Positions 1 through 5,890 of a DNA stretch of 5,925 nt are shown here, one piece after another. The first letter of the stretch is position 1; each line of letters starts with the position of its first letter. This stretch comes from Methylophilaceae bacterium (GTDB taxonomy: Bacteria; Pseudomonadota; Gammaproteobacteria; Burkholderiales; Methylophilaceae). The translations under genes and the position numbers were made by a program. Under the pieces are notes generated by a model, which did no database searches, was not told the origin of the DNA, and saw only the letters and a program-made list of their open reading frames with translations. The stretch spans positions 1 to 5,925 of the forward strand of contig CANCPF010000077.1 of the NCBI GenBank assembly GCA_947379975.1, given 5' to 3'.

Positions 1-827
1 ATTTCTTGGCCTATCTCAGAATAATGAAAATCAACATAAGCCTGTGCAACCACTCGGGTATGGTGTTTATCAACATATTTATCGACGATACTAATTGGAT
101 TTTCAGCCAAAATACTAGCTGACGGATAAACCACGTCATATTGATCACCCAATTCTTTTTTGATTAAATTTACTTCATTTTCAAATGTTAGTAATGCATC
201 GCCAATGCCGCGTTGTGCAAAGGTCGTAGTAGCGCCACGCCCACCGGTATCCAACACGGGTACGTTTTTGAAAAGCTTACCGACAAATTCCTTAGCCTTA
301 GCTTCATCACCACCTTTTTTAATGACATAACCCCAAGCCGCTAAGTAACTATATTTACCATTGCCAGAAGTTTTAGGATTTGCGATTACCACAGCAACGC
401 CGGGCTTTATTAGATCATCCCAATCTTTGATACCCTTTGGATTTCCCTTGCGTACCAAAAATACGGTTGTTGAGCTGGTTGGTGAGCTTGCATTTGGCAA
501 ACGCTTTTGCCAATCTTTAGGAATTAGTTTTGCGCGCTCATAAAGAATATCAATATCAGGCGATTGATTCATGGTGATCACATCGGCTTCAAGGCCGTCA
601 GTTACAGATCTAGCTTGTTTGCTAGAGCCGCCATGCGATTGATTAATGGTGACCGTTTCACCAGTTTTTTGCTTCCAATACTTTGCGAAGGCTGGATTAA
701 AATCCTTGTAAAATTCTCGGGTAACGTCATACGATACGTTTAACAAGCTGCTATCAGCAACTGCATTAGATGGCAATGCGATAGTCGTTAACAAGAGTAA
801 TCCTAATAACAATAGCTTTTTTAACAT
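1..827 (-). CDS. cysP: Sulfate/thiosulfate ABC transporter periplasmic substrate-binding protein, partial (3' end beyond window)
   Basis: The protein captures sulfate or thiosulfate in the periplasm and passes it to a CysTWA-type importer. 275 residues are visible of a family usually about 330-340 long, so the C-terminal part lies off the left edge. Residues 1-24 form a signal peptide (Lys-Lys, a leucine-rich core, then AVA before Asp25). The mature start LNVSYDVTREFYKDFN (29-44), INQSHGGSSKQARSV (61-75) and ILAENP (239-244) are family hallmarks. LIPKDWQKRLPNASSP (101-116), NPKTSGN (150-156) and DTGGRGATTTFAQRG (193-207) resemble CysP (thiosulfate) more than Sbp as I recall those sequences; the segment ITMNQ (84-88) also matches CysP-like FNQ rather than the Sbp TLAL form. 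The ATG at 827 is chosen because it gives the signal peptide; the ribosome site before it is weak. The gene is divergent from the epsC-encapsulin operon, which suggests shared sulfur-responsive control. Family is certain; the choice of CysP over Sbp is an inference. Confidence 0.93.
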   Translation of the reverse strand, partial: MLKKLLLLGLLLLTTIALPSNAVADSSLLNVSYDVTREFYKDFNPAFAKYWKQKTGETVTINQSHGGSSKQARSVTDGLEADVITMNQSPDIDILYERAKLIPKDWQKRLPNASSPTSSTTVFLVRKGNPKGIKDWDDLIKPGVAVVIANPKTSGNGKYSYLAAWGYVIKKGGDEAKAKEFVGKLFKNVPVLDTGGRGATTTFAQRGIGDALLTFENEVNLIKKELGDQYDVVYPSASILAENPISIVDKYVDKHHTRVVAQAYVDFHYSEIGQE

Positions 828-922
828 GTGAGTAATCTTTCATTATAAATATCAATAAAGCACTTTAATCAACAATTAAAATAATGTAAAAGAATATTAA
901 GTAATATATTTATAACAAAATT

Positions 923-965
923 AACTATAAGGTTGATGGTAAAAATAGTTACACTTTTTATAGTT
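923..965. promoter_or_regulatory. Candidate activator-binding repeats (ATAGTT half-sites)
   Basis: ATAGTT occurs at 945-950 and again at 960-965, a 15-bp repeat in which the following bases are also similar (ATAGTTACACTTTTT, then ATAGTTTTCACCTTTTTTT). The reverse complement AACTAT is at 923-928. The cluster ends about 30 bp before the candidate -10 at 995, roughly where a LysR-type activator would sit. Binding by CysB is a guess from the sulfur genes on both sides; the sequence was not matched to a CysB consensus. Confidence 0.3.
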
Positions 966-971
966 TTCACC

Positions 972-1000
972 TTTTTTTAGTACTTATTCTGGTGTATATT
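972..1000 (+). promoter_or_regulatory. Candidate sigma-70 promoter for the operon leader
   Basis: TATATT at 995-1000, directly preceded by TG, is a good -10 hexamer. At 17 bp spacing the -35 position (972-977) is only TTTTTT, so the promoter would be weak or need an activator. Transcription would begin near 1006-1007 and run into the terminator at 1089-1125 before reaching epsC at 1198. Confidence 0.4.
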
Positions 1001-1088
1001 GCAGACATATTTAGAAATTAAGGTCATAAGTAGCACATATTAAGTACCAAATTATCTTGTAGTTAGCTTGAGCTGACCGGACAACCGG

Positions 1089-1125
1089 AAGCCAGCGTGT
1101 CGAAAGACCGCTGGCTTTTTGCGTT
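1089..1125 (+). terminator. Strong intrinsic terminator upstream of epsC (leader or small-RNA end)
   Basis: AAGCCAGCG (1089-1097) pairs perfectly with CGCTGGCTT (1109-1117). Inside, GTC (1099-1101) pairs with GAC (1106-1108) around a GAAA tetraloop, with one bulged T at 1098. A T-rich tail follows (TTTTTGCGTTTTT, 1116-1128). Just before it, CCGG-ACAA-CCGG (1077-1088) can form a second small hairpin. There is no gene end on the plus strand before it, so it terminates either an untranslated leader of epsC (attenuation) or a short independent RNA of about 120 nt starting near 1007. On the minus strand it lacks a T tract. Confidence 0.75.
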
Positions 1126-1140
1126 TTTAATCCATGTAAT

Positions 1141-1169
1141 TTGTCGAAAAGTCTTGATTAAATTATTAC
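1141..1169 (+). promoter_or_regulatory. Possible second promoter close to epsC
   Basis: TTGTCG (1141-1146) and TATTAC (1164-1169) are separated by 17 bp, each matching four of six consensus bases. A start near 1176 would give epsC a leader of about 20 nt, free of the terminator at 1089-1125. The match is modest and could be chance in A+T-rich DNA. Confidence 0.25.
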
Positions 1170-1197
1170 AAGCACTAGGTCTTACCAAAATTTATAA

Positions 1198-2232
1198 ATG
1201 ATGAAAAACATTAAACACAATATAGACATCTGCAGTACTGAATTAGACGCTAGCGGCGATTTAGGCATTAGCCAAATTGTGCTGCAGCTGCGTGATTTAC
1301 GGCTTACATCACTCGAAAGCAGAAAGCGCAGAGATAAGCCGCCAAAGCTTCCATCTCGCAAGGTTTTGCAAGGTGTCGTTGATGGTTTGGCTGCAGCGTT
1401 ATTTCCCAATCGCTTAGGCTTGCCTGATTTAAAAGACGAGGGTATCGATTATTTTGTTGGTCATACGCTTGATGTTGCTTTACGTGAATTGCTTGCGCAA
1501 GTGAAGTTGGAGCTTAACTTTGCGGCAGATACGCGTAGCCAGTTAGCGCAGAAGCAATCATCCAATAACACCATAAAAACGCCTGTGGAAATAGTGCGTG
1601 AGTTTGTAAAACAACTACCTACAGTGCGCGTACTACTTGATACCGACATAAAAGCCGCTTATGAAGGTGATCCTGCTGCCAGAAGTATCGATGAAGTCCT
1701 AGTATGTTACCCAGGAATATTAGCGACTATTCACTACCGATTAGCACATGTATTGCATGGTTTGGGCTTAGCTCTTATTGCCCGAATGATTTCTGAAATT
1801 GCACATTCCGCCACTGGTATTGATATTCACCCGGGCGCAACCATTGATGAAAGCTTTTTCATAGACCACGGTACAGGCGTAGTCATTGGTGAAACAGCCA
1901 TCATAGGAAAGCATGTTCGAATTTACCAAGCGGTAACACTGGGTGCCAAACGTTTCCCAACGGATGAAGATGGCAACTTAATTAAGGGTAATGCACGCCA
2001 TCCGATTGTTGAAGATGATGTTGTGATTTATGCCGGAGCCACAGTACTAGGACGCATCACTATTGGCCGCGGTTCTGCAATAGGTGGCAATGTTTGGCTG
2101 ACACACAGCGTGCCTAAAGGTAGCAATATTACGCAAGCGAAAATGCTGGCAATTCCTTTAGATACAAGCCCGCATCATACGAATGTTGACAACGAAAACA
2201 AATCTACACAAGAAATACCACAGCATCACTAA
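1198..2232 (+). CDS. epsC: Serine O-acetyltransferase, EpsC type
   Basis: The enzyme acetylates L-serine with acetyl-CoA to O-acetylserine, the committed step of cysteine synthesis in the cytoplasm. An alpha-helical N-terminal domain (about residues 1-195) is followed by a left-handed beta-helix of hexapeptide repeats (about 205-305). Asp209 in GIDIHPG and His224 in DHGTG have the same 15-residue spacing as the catalytic pair Asp143/His158 of E. coli CysE, and RHP at 267-269 matches the conserved substrate-binding histidine region. VWLTHSVPKGS (299-309) is typical of the EpsC branch. At 344 residues it is longer than CysE, mainly at the N terminus. The C-terminal tail is polar, ends in PQHH and lacks the terminal isoleucine used by CysE to dock CysK. 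The start could equally be the ATG at 1201; neither has a good ribosome site (the nearest AGG is at 1177-1179). It leads the operon, 45 nt before the encapsulin gene, and would feed the cysteine used by the encapsulated desulfurase. Confidence 0.93.
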   Translation: MMKNIKHNIDICSTELDASGDLGISQIVLQLRDLRLTSLESRKRRDKPPKLPSRKVLQGVVDGLAAALFPNRLGLPDLKDEGIDYFVGHTLDVALRELLAQVKLELNFAADTRSQLAQKQSSNNTIKTPVEIVREFVKQLPTVRVLLDTDIKAAYEGDPAARSIDEVLVCYPGILATIHYRLAHVLHGLGLALIARMISEIAHSATGIDIHPGATIDESFFIDHGTGVVIGETAIIGKHVRIYQAVTLGAKRFPTDEDGNLIKGNARHPIVEDDVVIYAGATVLGRITIGRGSAIGGNVWLTHSVPKGSNITQAKMLAIPLDTSPHHTNVDNENKSTQEIPQHH

Positions 2233-2266
2233 TATACATTTCAATAAATTTTACTTAATTTTTACT

Positions 2267-2271
2267 AGGAG
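2267..2271 (+). promoter_or_regulatory. Strong ribosome binding site of the encapsulin gene
   Basis: AGGAG lies 6 nt before the ATG at 2278, and fixes that start. It is far better than the sites of epsC and the desulfurase gene, which fits a shell protein needed in many copies (family 2A shells have 60 subunits). Confidence 0.8.
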
Positions 2272-2277
2272 ATTCAC

Positions 2278-3195
2278 ATGACAGATATTCATCATAATCA
2301 GACTGCATTGGGCGACGTCGCTGCACGTACGCTTTCAAATGCAACTAAATCGGTACCAATGCTGAGCACAATTACGCCACGTTGGTTAGTACACTTAATG
2401 CATTGGGTGCCTGTTGAAGCTGGTATTTATCGCCTTAATCAAGCCAAGGATCCAAACGCCATTGAAGTAGATTGCTCGGCTAAAGATGAGCGTGATTTAC
2501 CTGCCACCTTTGTAGATTATGAAGAATGGGGCCGTGAATATGTATTAAATGCGGTAAACACCGTGGTGGATGTACATACGCGCGTATCAGATTTGTATAG
2601 CAGCCCACATAATCAGATTAAAGAACAACTACGCCTTTCTATTGAAACAGTAAAAGAACGTCAAGAAAGCGAGCTTATCAACAATAAAGAATATGGTTTG
2701 CTGCATAATGTTGCCGCTACACAAAAAGTTAAATCACGTACGGGCGCACCAACACCAGATGATTTAGATGAATTACTTGCAAAAGTATGGAAAGAGCCAG
2801 CGTTTTTCTTGGCCCACCCGCAAGCCATCGCTGCATTCGGCCGTGAATGTACGCGTCGCGGAGTGCCACCACCAACAGTCGCTTTGTTTGGCTCACAGTT
2901 CATTACATGGCGCGGTGTGCCAATTATTCCTTGCGATAAATTAAAAGTTACTCAAGGTAAAACCAACATTTTACTGTTGCGCACAGGTGAAAGCCGCCAA
3001 GGTGTGATTGGTTTGTATCAACCAAACTTGCCAGGCCAGCAAAGCATGGGCTTGTCTGTACGTTTTATGGGCATTAACCATAAAGCCATTGCATCATACT
3101 TGGTGTCACTATATTGCTCACTTGCAGTATTGACTGATGATGCTATTGCCGTGCTGGAAAATGTCGATGTAGGCAACTACTATGAGTACAAATAA
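2278..3195 (+). CDS. srpI: Family 2A encapsulin nanocompartment shell protein (SrpI type)
   Basis: This HK97-fold protein assembles into a 60-subunit icosahedral shell in the cytoplasm that encloses a cysteine desulfurase. At 305 residues it has the usual family 2A length. Recognisable segments are the N-terminal arm before TPRWLVHLMHWVPVEAGIYR (33-52), the VKSRTGAPTPDDLDELLAKVW stretch (151-171), FFLAHPQAIAAFGRECTRRG (176-195), the core strand region WRGVPIIPCDKL (211-222), the LLLRTGESRQGVIGLYQ segment (232-248) and the C-terminal TDDAIAVLENVDVGNYYEY (286-304). The next gene is a desulfurase with the matching cargo extension, which confirms the assignment. The SrpI homologue of Synechococcus was found as a sulfur-starvation protein, and an Acinetobacter family 2A system was reported to store elemental sulfur; that role is inferred here. 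The final 14 nt overlap the cargo gene. Confidence 0.95.
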   Translation: MTDIHHNQTALGDVAARTLSNATKSVPMLSTITPRWLVHLMHWVPVEAGIYRLNQAKDPNAIEVDCSAKDERDLPATFVDYEEWGREYVLNAVNTVVDVHTRVSDLYSSPHNQIKEQLRLSIETVKERQESELINNKEYGLLHNVAATQKVKSRTGAPTPDDLDELLAKVWKEPAFFLAHPQAIAAFGRECTRRGVPPPTVALFGSQFITWRGVPIIPCDKLKVTQGKTNILLLRTGESRQGVIGLYQPNLPGQQSMGLSVRFMGINHKAIASYLVSLYCSLAVLTDDAIAVLENVDVGNYYEYK

Positions 3196-5068
3196 TTCAT
3201 TCTCGTCTGGTTTGGCAGATTTATCATCATTTGAACCAGAGGCAATCCTAGCTTCATTGCCAGGTGAACATCCGCGCATTGCAGCAGCCATTGGCTTAGG
3301 CAGGCAAGCCAGCCAAACAGGGCATCTAGATCTGGCTGAGTTAAGCCGTATGGTGAATGATATTTATGCAGAAGGGTTTCCTGCTGGCTCGCCAATAGGC
3401 CAGCAGGCAGATATTCCATCTAACGACTCGTTATCACATATTGCCTCTGATTCTGTTTTACCAAACTCGGGTGCCTCAACTGGCCAAGCGAAAAACCCAA
3501 TAGAAATGCCTACGCCTTCTATTTTTTCAGGCACACCTAGTGTTGTCCCACCAAGTGCTACCTTAGCCAAGCCGGATATTCAAACTTTAGGGGCTTTGCA
3601 ATTGCAATATGCGTCCAGCCCATTTGCGACAAACGATATCGCGCTTGAGCAATTGCTTGGTGGTTTTGATAATCCTTATGAAAATGAGCTGAAAAACTTG
3701 CTTGGCGGAGCTTCTAGTAGTCATGCAGGTATTAACAGCGTGGGTTCAGGAAAAACTGCCACTAATGTTAGTCCGTATTATTTTTTACAGGACTCGCCAT
3801 TTAATCAAACATCGCCTCTACCGGCAGTGGCGCATCCGCCGTTTGATGCCAACTTAGTGCGTAAGGATTTTCCAATCCTGCGTGAACTGGTCAATGGACG
3901 TCCGCTAATTTGGTTTGATAATGCCGCGACAACACAAAAGCCACAAGCAGTGATTGATAGAATCAGTTATTTCTATCAACATGAAAACTCTAATATTCAT
4001 CGCGCAGCGCATGAATTAGCAGCACGGGCGACCGATGCCTATGAAGAAGCGCGTGAAACAGTAAGACGTTTTATTAACGCTCCGTCAGTAGACAGTATTA
4101 TATTTGTACGTGGCACGACAGAAGCAATTAATTTAGTCGCCAAAACTTGGGGTAAAAAACACCTAAATGCTGGCGATGAAATTGTCATTACGCACCTAGA
4201 GCATCACGCTAATATCGTACCTTGGCAGCAATTGTGCCAAGAAACAGGTGCCAAACTTAAAGTAGCGCCTGTCGATGACAGCGGTCAGGTATTGTTGGCT
4301 GAATATCAAAAATTGCTCACTTCACGGGTTAAGCTGGTTTCATTTACGCAAGTGTCTAATGCGCTGGGAACAGTTACGCCAGCCGCTGAAATGATAAAAA
4401 TGGCGCATCGTGCCGGTGCTAAAGTATTGCTGGATGGCGCGCAGTCTATCTCTCACATGCGTACCGATATTCAAGCGTTAGATGCGGATTTCTTTGTGTT
4501 CTCGGGTCATAAAGTATTTGGACCGACAGGCATAGGTGCACTTTACGGTAAGCCTGAATTGCTGGCTGAGATGCCAGCATGGCAAGGTGGCGGCAATATG
4601 ATTCAAGATGTAACGTTTGATAAAACCGTCTACCATGAAGCGCCAAACAAGTTTGAAGCTGGCACTGGCAATATTGCGGATGCGGTAGGTTTGGGTGCAG
4701 CGCTAGAATACGTAGAACGTATTGGCATTGATAACATTGCGCGTTACGAGCATGAGTTATTGGTGTACGCAACGGCTGCGATGCAAAAAGTACCAGGCTT
4801 ACATTTAGTTGGCACTGCAAAAGAAAAGGCCAGCGTATTATCGTTCACTCTAGATGGTTATAAGAGTGAAGAGGTTGGTGCAGCTTTAAATCAAGAGGGC
4901 ATTGCTGTACGTTCTGGACATCATTGCGCGCAGCCTATTTTGCGTCGTTTTGGCTTAGAAACAACCGTAAGGCCATCATTGGCTTTTTATAACACTCCAG
5001 CTGAAATCGATGTGATGGTGAGTGCTTTATTGCGTTTAACTTCCCATAAAACACCTGGCGGACTATAA
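3182..5068 (+). CDS. Family 2A encapsulin cargo protein: cysteine desulfurase with N-terminal cargo-loading extension
   Basis: The enzyme is a PLP-dependent, SufS-like (group II) desulfurase that converts cysteine to alanine and enzyme-bound sulfane sulfur. The catalytic core is residues 221-628 (408 residues, normal SufS size): NAATTQ near 246, LEHHANIVPWQ with His341/His342, LDGAQS with Asp418 (PLP ring), SGHK with Lys444 (Schiff base) and RSGHHCAQP with Cys582 (persulfide). Residues 1-220 are an extension absent from ordinary SufS, rich in Ser, Pro, Gly and Ala and probably mostly disordered. It holds GEHPRIAAAIGLGRQ (28-42), a repeated LxxLLGG (155-161 and 170-176), SPF (146-148 and 205-207) and SPYYFLQD (197-204). 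In family 2A systems such an extension loads the enzyme into the shell. The ATG at 3182 lies inside the encapsulin gene, with AGG at 3171-3173 eight nt before it, so translation is probably coupled. No sufB/C/D/E gene follows, which supports a storage rather than Fe-S assembly role. Confidence 0.95.
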   Translation: MSTNNSFSSGLADLSSFEPEAILASLPGEHPRIAAAIGLGRQASQTGHLDLAELSRMVNDIYAEGFPAGSPIGQQADIPSNDSLSHIASDSVLPNSGASTGQAKNPIEMPTPSIFSGTPSVVPPSATLAKPDIQTLGALQLQYASSPFATNDIALEQLLGGFDNPYENELKNLLGGASSSHAGINSVGSGKTATNVSPYYFLQDSPFNQTSPLPAVAHPPFDANLVRKDFPILRELVNGRPLIWFDNAATTQKPQAVIDRISYFYQHENSNIHRAAHELAARATDAYEEARETVRRFINAPSVDSIIFVRGTTEAINLVAKTWGKKHLNAGDEIVITHLEHHANIVPWQQLCQETGAKLKVAPVDDSGQVLLAEYQKLLTSRVKLVSFTQVSNALGTVTPAAEMIKMAHRAGAKVLLDGAQSISHMRTDIQALDADFFVFSGHKVFGPTGIGALYGKPELLAEMPAWQGGGNMIQDVTFDKTVYHEAPNKFEAGTGNIADAVGLGAALEYVERIGIDNIARYEHELLVYATAAMQKVPGLHLVGTAKEKASVLSFTLDGYKSEEVGAALNQEGIAVRSGHHCAQPILRRFGLETTVRPSLAFYNTPAEIDVMVSALLRLTSHKTPGGL

Positions 5069-5077
5069 AAATAGCAT

Positions 5078-5116
5078 AAAAAAATCCGGCAACTGTATTT
5101 AAATACAGTTGCCGGA
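5078..5116 (-). terminator. Intrinsic terminator for the peroxiredoxin gene (32-bp perfect palindrome)
   Basis: TCCGGCAACTGTATTT (5085-5100) and its exact reverse complement (5101-5116) form a perfect 32-bp palindrome. Seven A residues at 5078-5084 read as a T7 tract after the hairpin on the minus strand, the hallmark of an intrinsic terminator for the convergent peroxiredoxin transcript. On the plus strand the hairpin starts 17 nt after the desulfurase stop but is followed by AATGAGG, not T residues, so for that operon it may serve only as a weak terminator or 3'-end-protecting stem. Confidence 0.8.
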
Positions 5117-5135
5117 ATGAGGCTAAGGAGATAAA

Positions 5136-5173
5136 GCCGCTTAGTTTTAAGTGTTAAGCGGCAGCCACTTTTT
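5136..5173 (+). terminator. Possible weak terminator hairpin of the encapsulin operon
   Basis: GCCGCTTA (5136-5143) pairs with TAAGCGGC (5155-5162) across an 11-nt loop. A run of five T residues (5169-5173) comes only after 6 more bases, so the plus-strand terminator is imperfect. Read on the minus strand the stem is followed by TTTAT, also weak. Confidence 0.35.
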
Positions 5174-5186
5174 GAAACATCGCCTA

Positions 5187-5237
5187 AATAATCAAGTGGA
5201 CAAAATCAGACTGATATGATCTGCACACTTGATTATT
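5187..5237. repeat. 12-bp inverted repeat overlapping the peroxiredoxin stop codon
   Basis: AATAATCAAGTG (5187-5198) and CACTTGATTATT (5226-5237) are exact reverse complements separated by 27 bases. The spacer holds a smaller nested dyad (ATCA 5205-5208, TGAT 5212-5215). The right arm covers two bases of the peroxiredoxin stop codon (5236-5238). In RNA it would form a 3'-UTR stem on either strand. No T tract follows, so it is not a standard terminator. Confidence 0.6.
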
Positions 5238-5877
5238 ATTTATTGGGTTGTGGCGTCAAACGCAAGTAAGGCTTAATGACGGTAAAGCCTTTAGGAAACT
5301 TACTCCTTAAAATTTCCGGATCAATGATAGAAGGCACAATCACCACATCGTCGCCATCTTGCCAATTGGCTGGCGTGGCTACGCTGTAATATTCCGTTAA
5401 CTGCAGAGAATCAATGACACGTAGAATCTCGTTAAAATTTCTACCGGTACTGGTAGGATATGTAAGAGTGAGGCGAATCTTCTTATTAGGGTCAATCACA
5501 TATACAGACCTTACGGTGGCGTTGCTAATGGCATTCGGGTGTATCAAGTCGTAAAGTGTTGAAACTTTTCTATCAGCATCGGCAATAATAGGAAAATTAA
5601 CTTTGGTCGATTGGGTTTCGTTAATATCTTTTATCCATCCCAAGTGCGAATCAACAGAATCTACCGAGAGAGCGATGGCTTTAATATTGCGTTTTTTAAA
5701 CTCATCCGCTAATTTGGCCGTAGCACCAAGCTCAGTAGTGCAAACCGGCGTGTAATCCGCAGGGTGAGAGAACAATATCCCCCAACTGCTTCCTAACCAA
5801 GTATAGAAATCAATATTACCTATGCTTGATTCTTGCACAAAATTTGGTGCGGTGTCGCCTAATCGTAGTGTCGCCAT
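5236..5877 (-). CDS. 1-Cys peroxiredoxin (Prx6 subfamily)
   Basis: A thiol peroxidase that reduces hydrogen peroxide, organic hydroperoxides or peroxynitrite in the cytoplasm. The 213-residue length and layout match bacterial Prx6-type enzymes. The thioredoxin-fold domain carries HPADYTPVCTTELG (38-51) with Thr43 and the peroxidatic Cys46, and Arg123 in TVRSVYVIDP completes the active site. Cys46 is the only cysteine, so no resolving cysteine exists and an outside thiol must regenerate the enzyme. The C-terminal dimerisation domain has PANWQDGDDVV and ends in KPYLRLTPQPNK, typical of the subfamily. The ATG at 5877 is supported by AAGGA (5890 to 5886) 8 nt upstream. It is convergent with the encapsulin operon and has its own terminator, so it is a separate transcription unit; a role with the sulfur compartment (peroxide defence, persulfide chemistry) is only suggested by position. 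Confidence 0.95.
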   Translation of the reverse strand: MATLRLGDTAPNFVQESSIGNIDFYTWLGSSWGILFSHPADYTPVCTTELGATAKLADEFKKRNIKAIALSVDSVDSHLGWIKDINETQSTKVNFPIIADADRKVSTLYDLIHPNAISNATVRSVYVIDPNKKIRLTLTYPTSTGRNFNEILRVIDSLQLTEYYSVATPANWQDGDDVVIVPSIIDPEILRSKFPKGFTVIKPYLRLTPQPNK

Positions 5878-5885
5878 TAACTTAA

Positions 5886-5890
5886 TCCTT
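5886..5890 (-). promoter_or_regulatory. Ribosome binding site of the peroxiredoxin gene
   Basis: AAGGA on the minus strand stands 8 nt before the ATG at 5877. The remaining 35 bases to the window edge are too few to define the promoter; TTAAAT-like hexamers are present but have no clear -35 partner. Confidence 0.6.

Larger units (their letters stand above)
828..1197. other. A+T-rich divergent intergenic control region
   Basis: These 370 bases separate the divergently read binding-protein gene and epsC. No open reading frame of note is present. The half nearest the binding-protein gene (about 828-930) is very A+T rich. It has several TATA-like hexamers on the minus strand (for example TATAAA read from 914 to 909 and TATAGT read from 929 to 924), but none has a convincing -35 partner, so I cannot place that gene's promoter. 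The half nearest epsC holds repeated ATAGTT motifs, a candidate promoter, an intrinsic terminator and a second weak promoter, listed separately. The arrangement fits activator-dependent divergent promoters, as with CysB-type LysR regulators of sulfur genes, but no regulator gene is in the window. Confidence 0.7.

Noticed and set aside
361..543. 60-codon plus-strand open frame inside the binding-protein gene
   Set aside because: It is antisense to well-conserved CysP/Sbp coding sequence and has no ribosome site or recognisable product.
842..872. TTGATT (872 to 867) and TATAAT (847 to 842) on the minus strand as promoter of the binding-protein gene
   Set aside because: The 19-bp spacing is long and the start would fall only about 7 nt before the ATG, leaving no room for a ribosome site.
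1060..1128. Known riboswitch upstream of epsC
   Set aside because: I compared the leader from memory with several classes (SAH, fluoride, guanidine-II, cyclic di-GMP) and saw no matching conserved core; kept only as a terminator and unexplained leader.
4446..4820. 124-codon open frame on the minus strand inside the desulfurase gene
   Set aside because: It lies opposite the highly conserved PLP-binding core, its translation resembles no family I know, and no ribosome site supports it.
5154..5180. Minus-strand mini-frame MFQKVAAA followed by a stop and a hairpin, resembling the end of a phasin-like gene
   Set aside because: An in-frame stop sits two codons before the ATG, so only 8 residues exist; too short to call a gene remnant.
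5124..5219. Good Shine-Dalgarno-like TAAGGAG (5124-5130) with a GTG-led frame of about 22 codons from 5151
   Set aside because: The spacing of about 20 nt is too long, the frame lies within hairpin sequence, and the peptide has no recognisable features.
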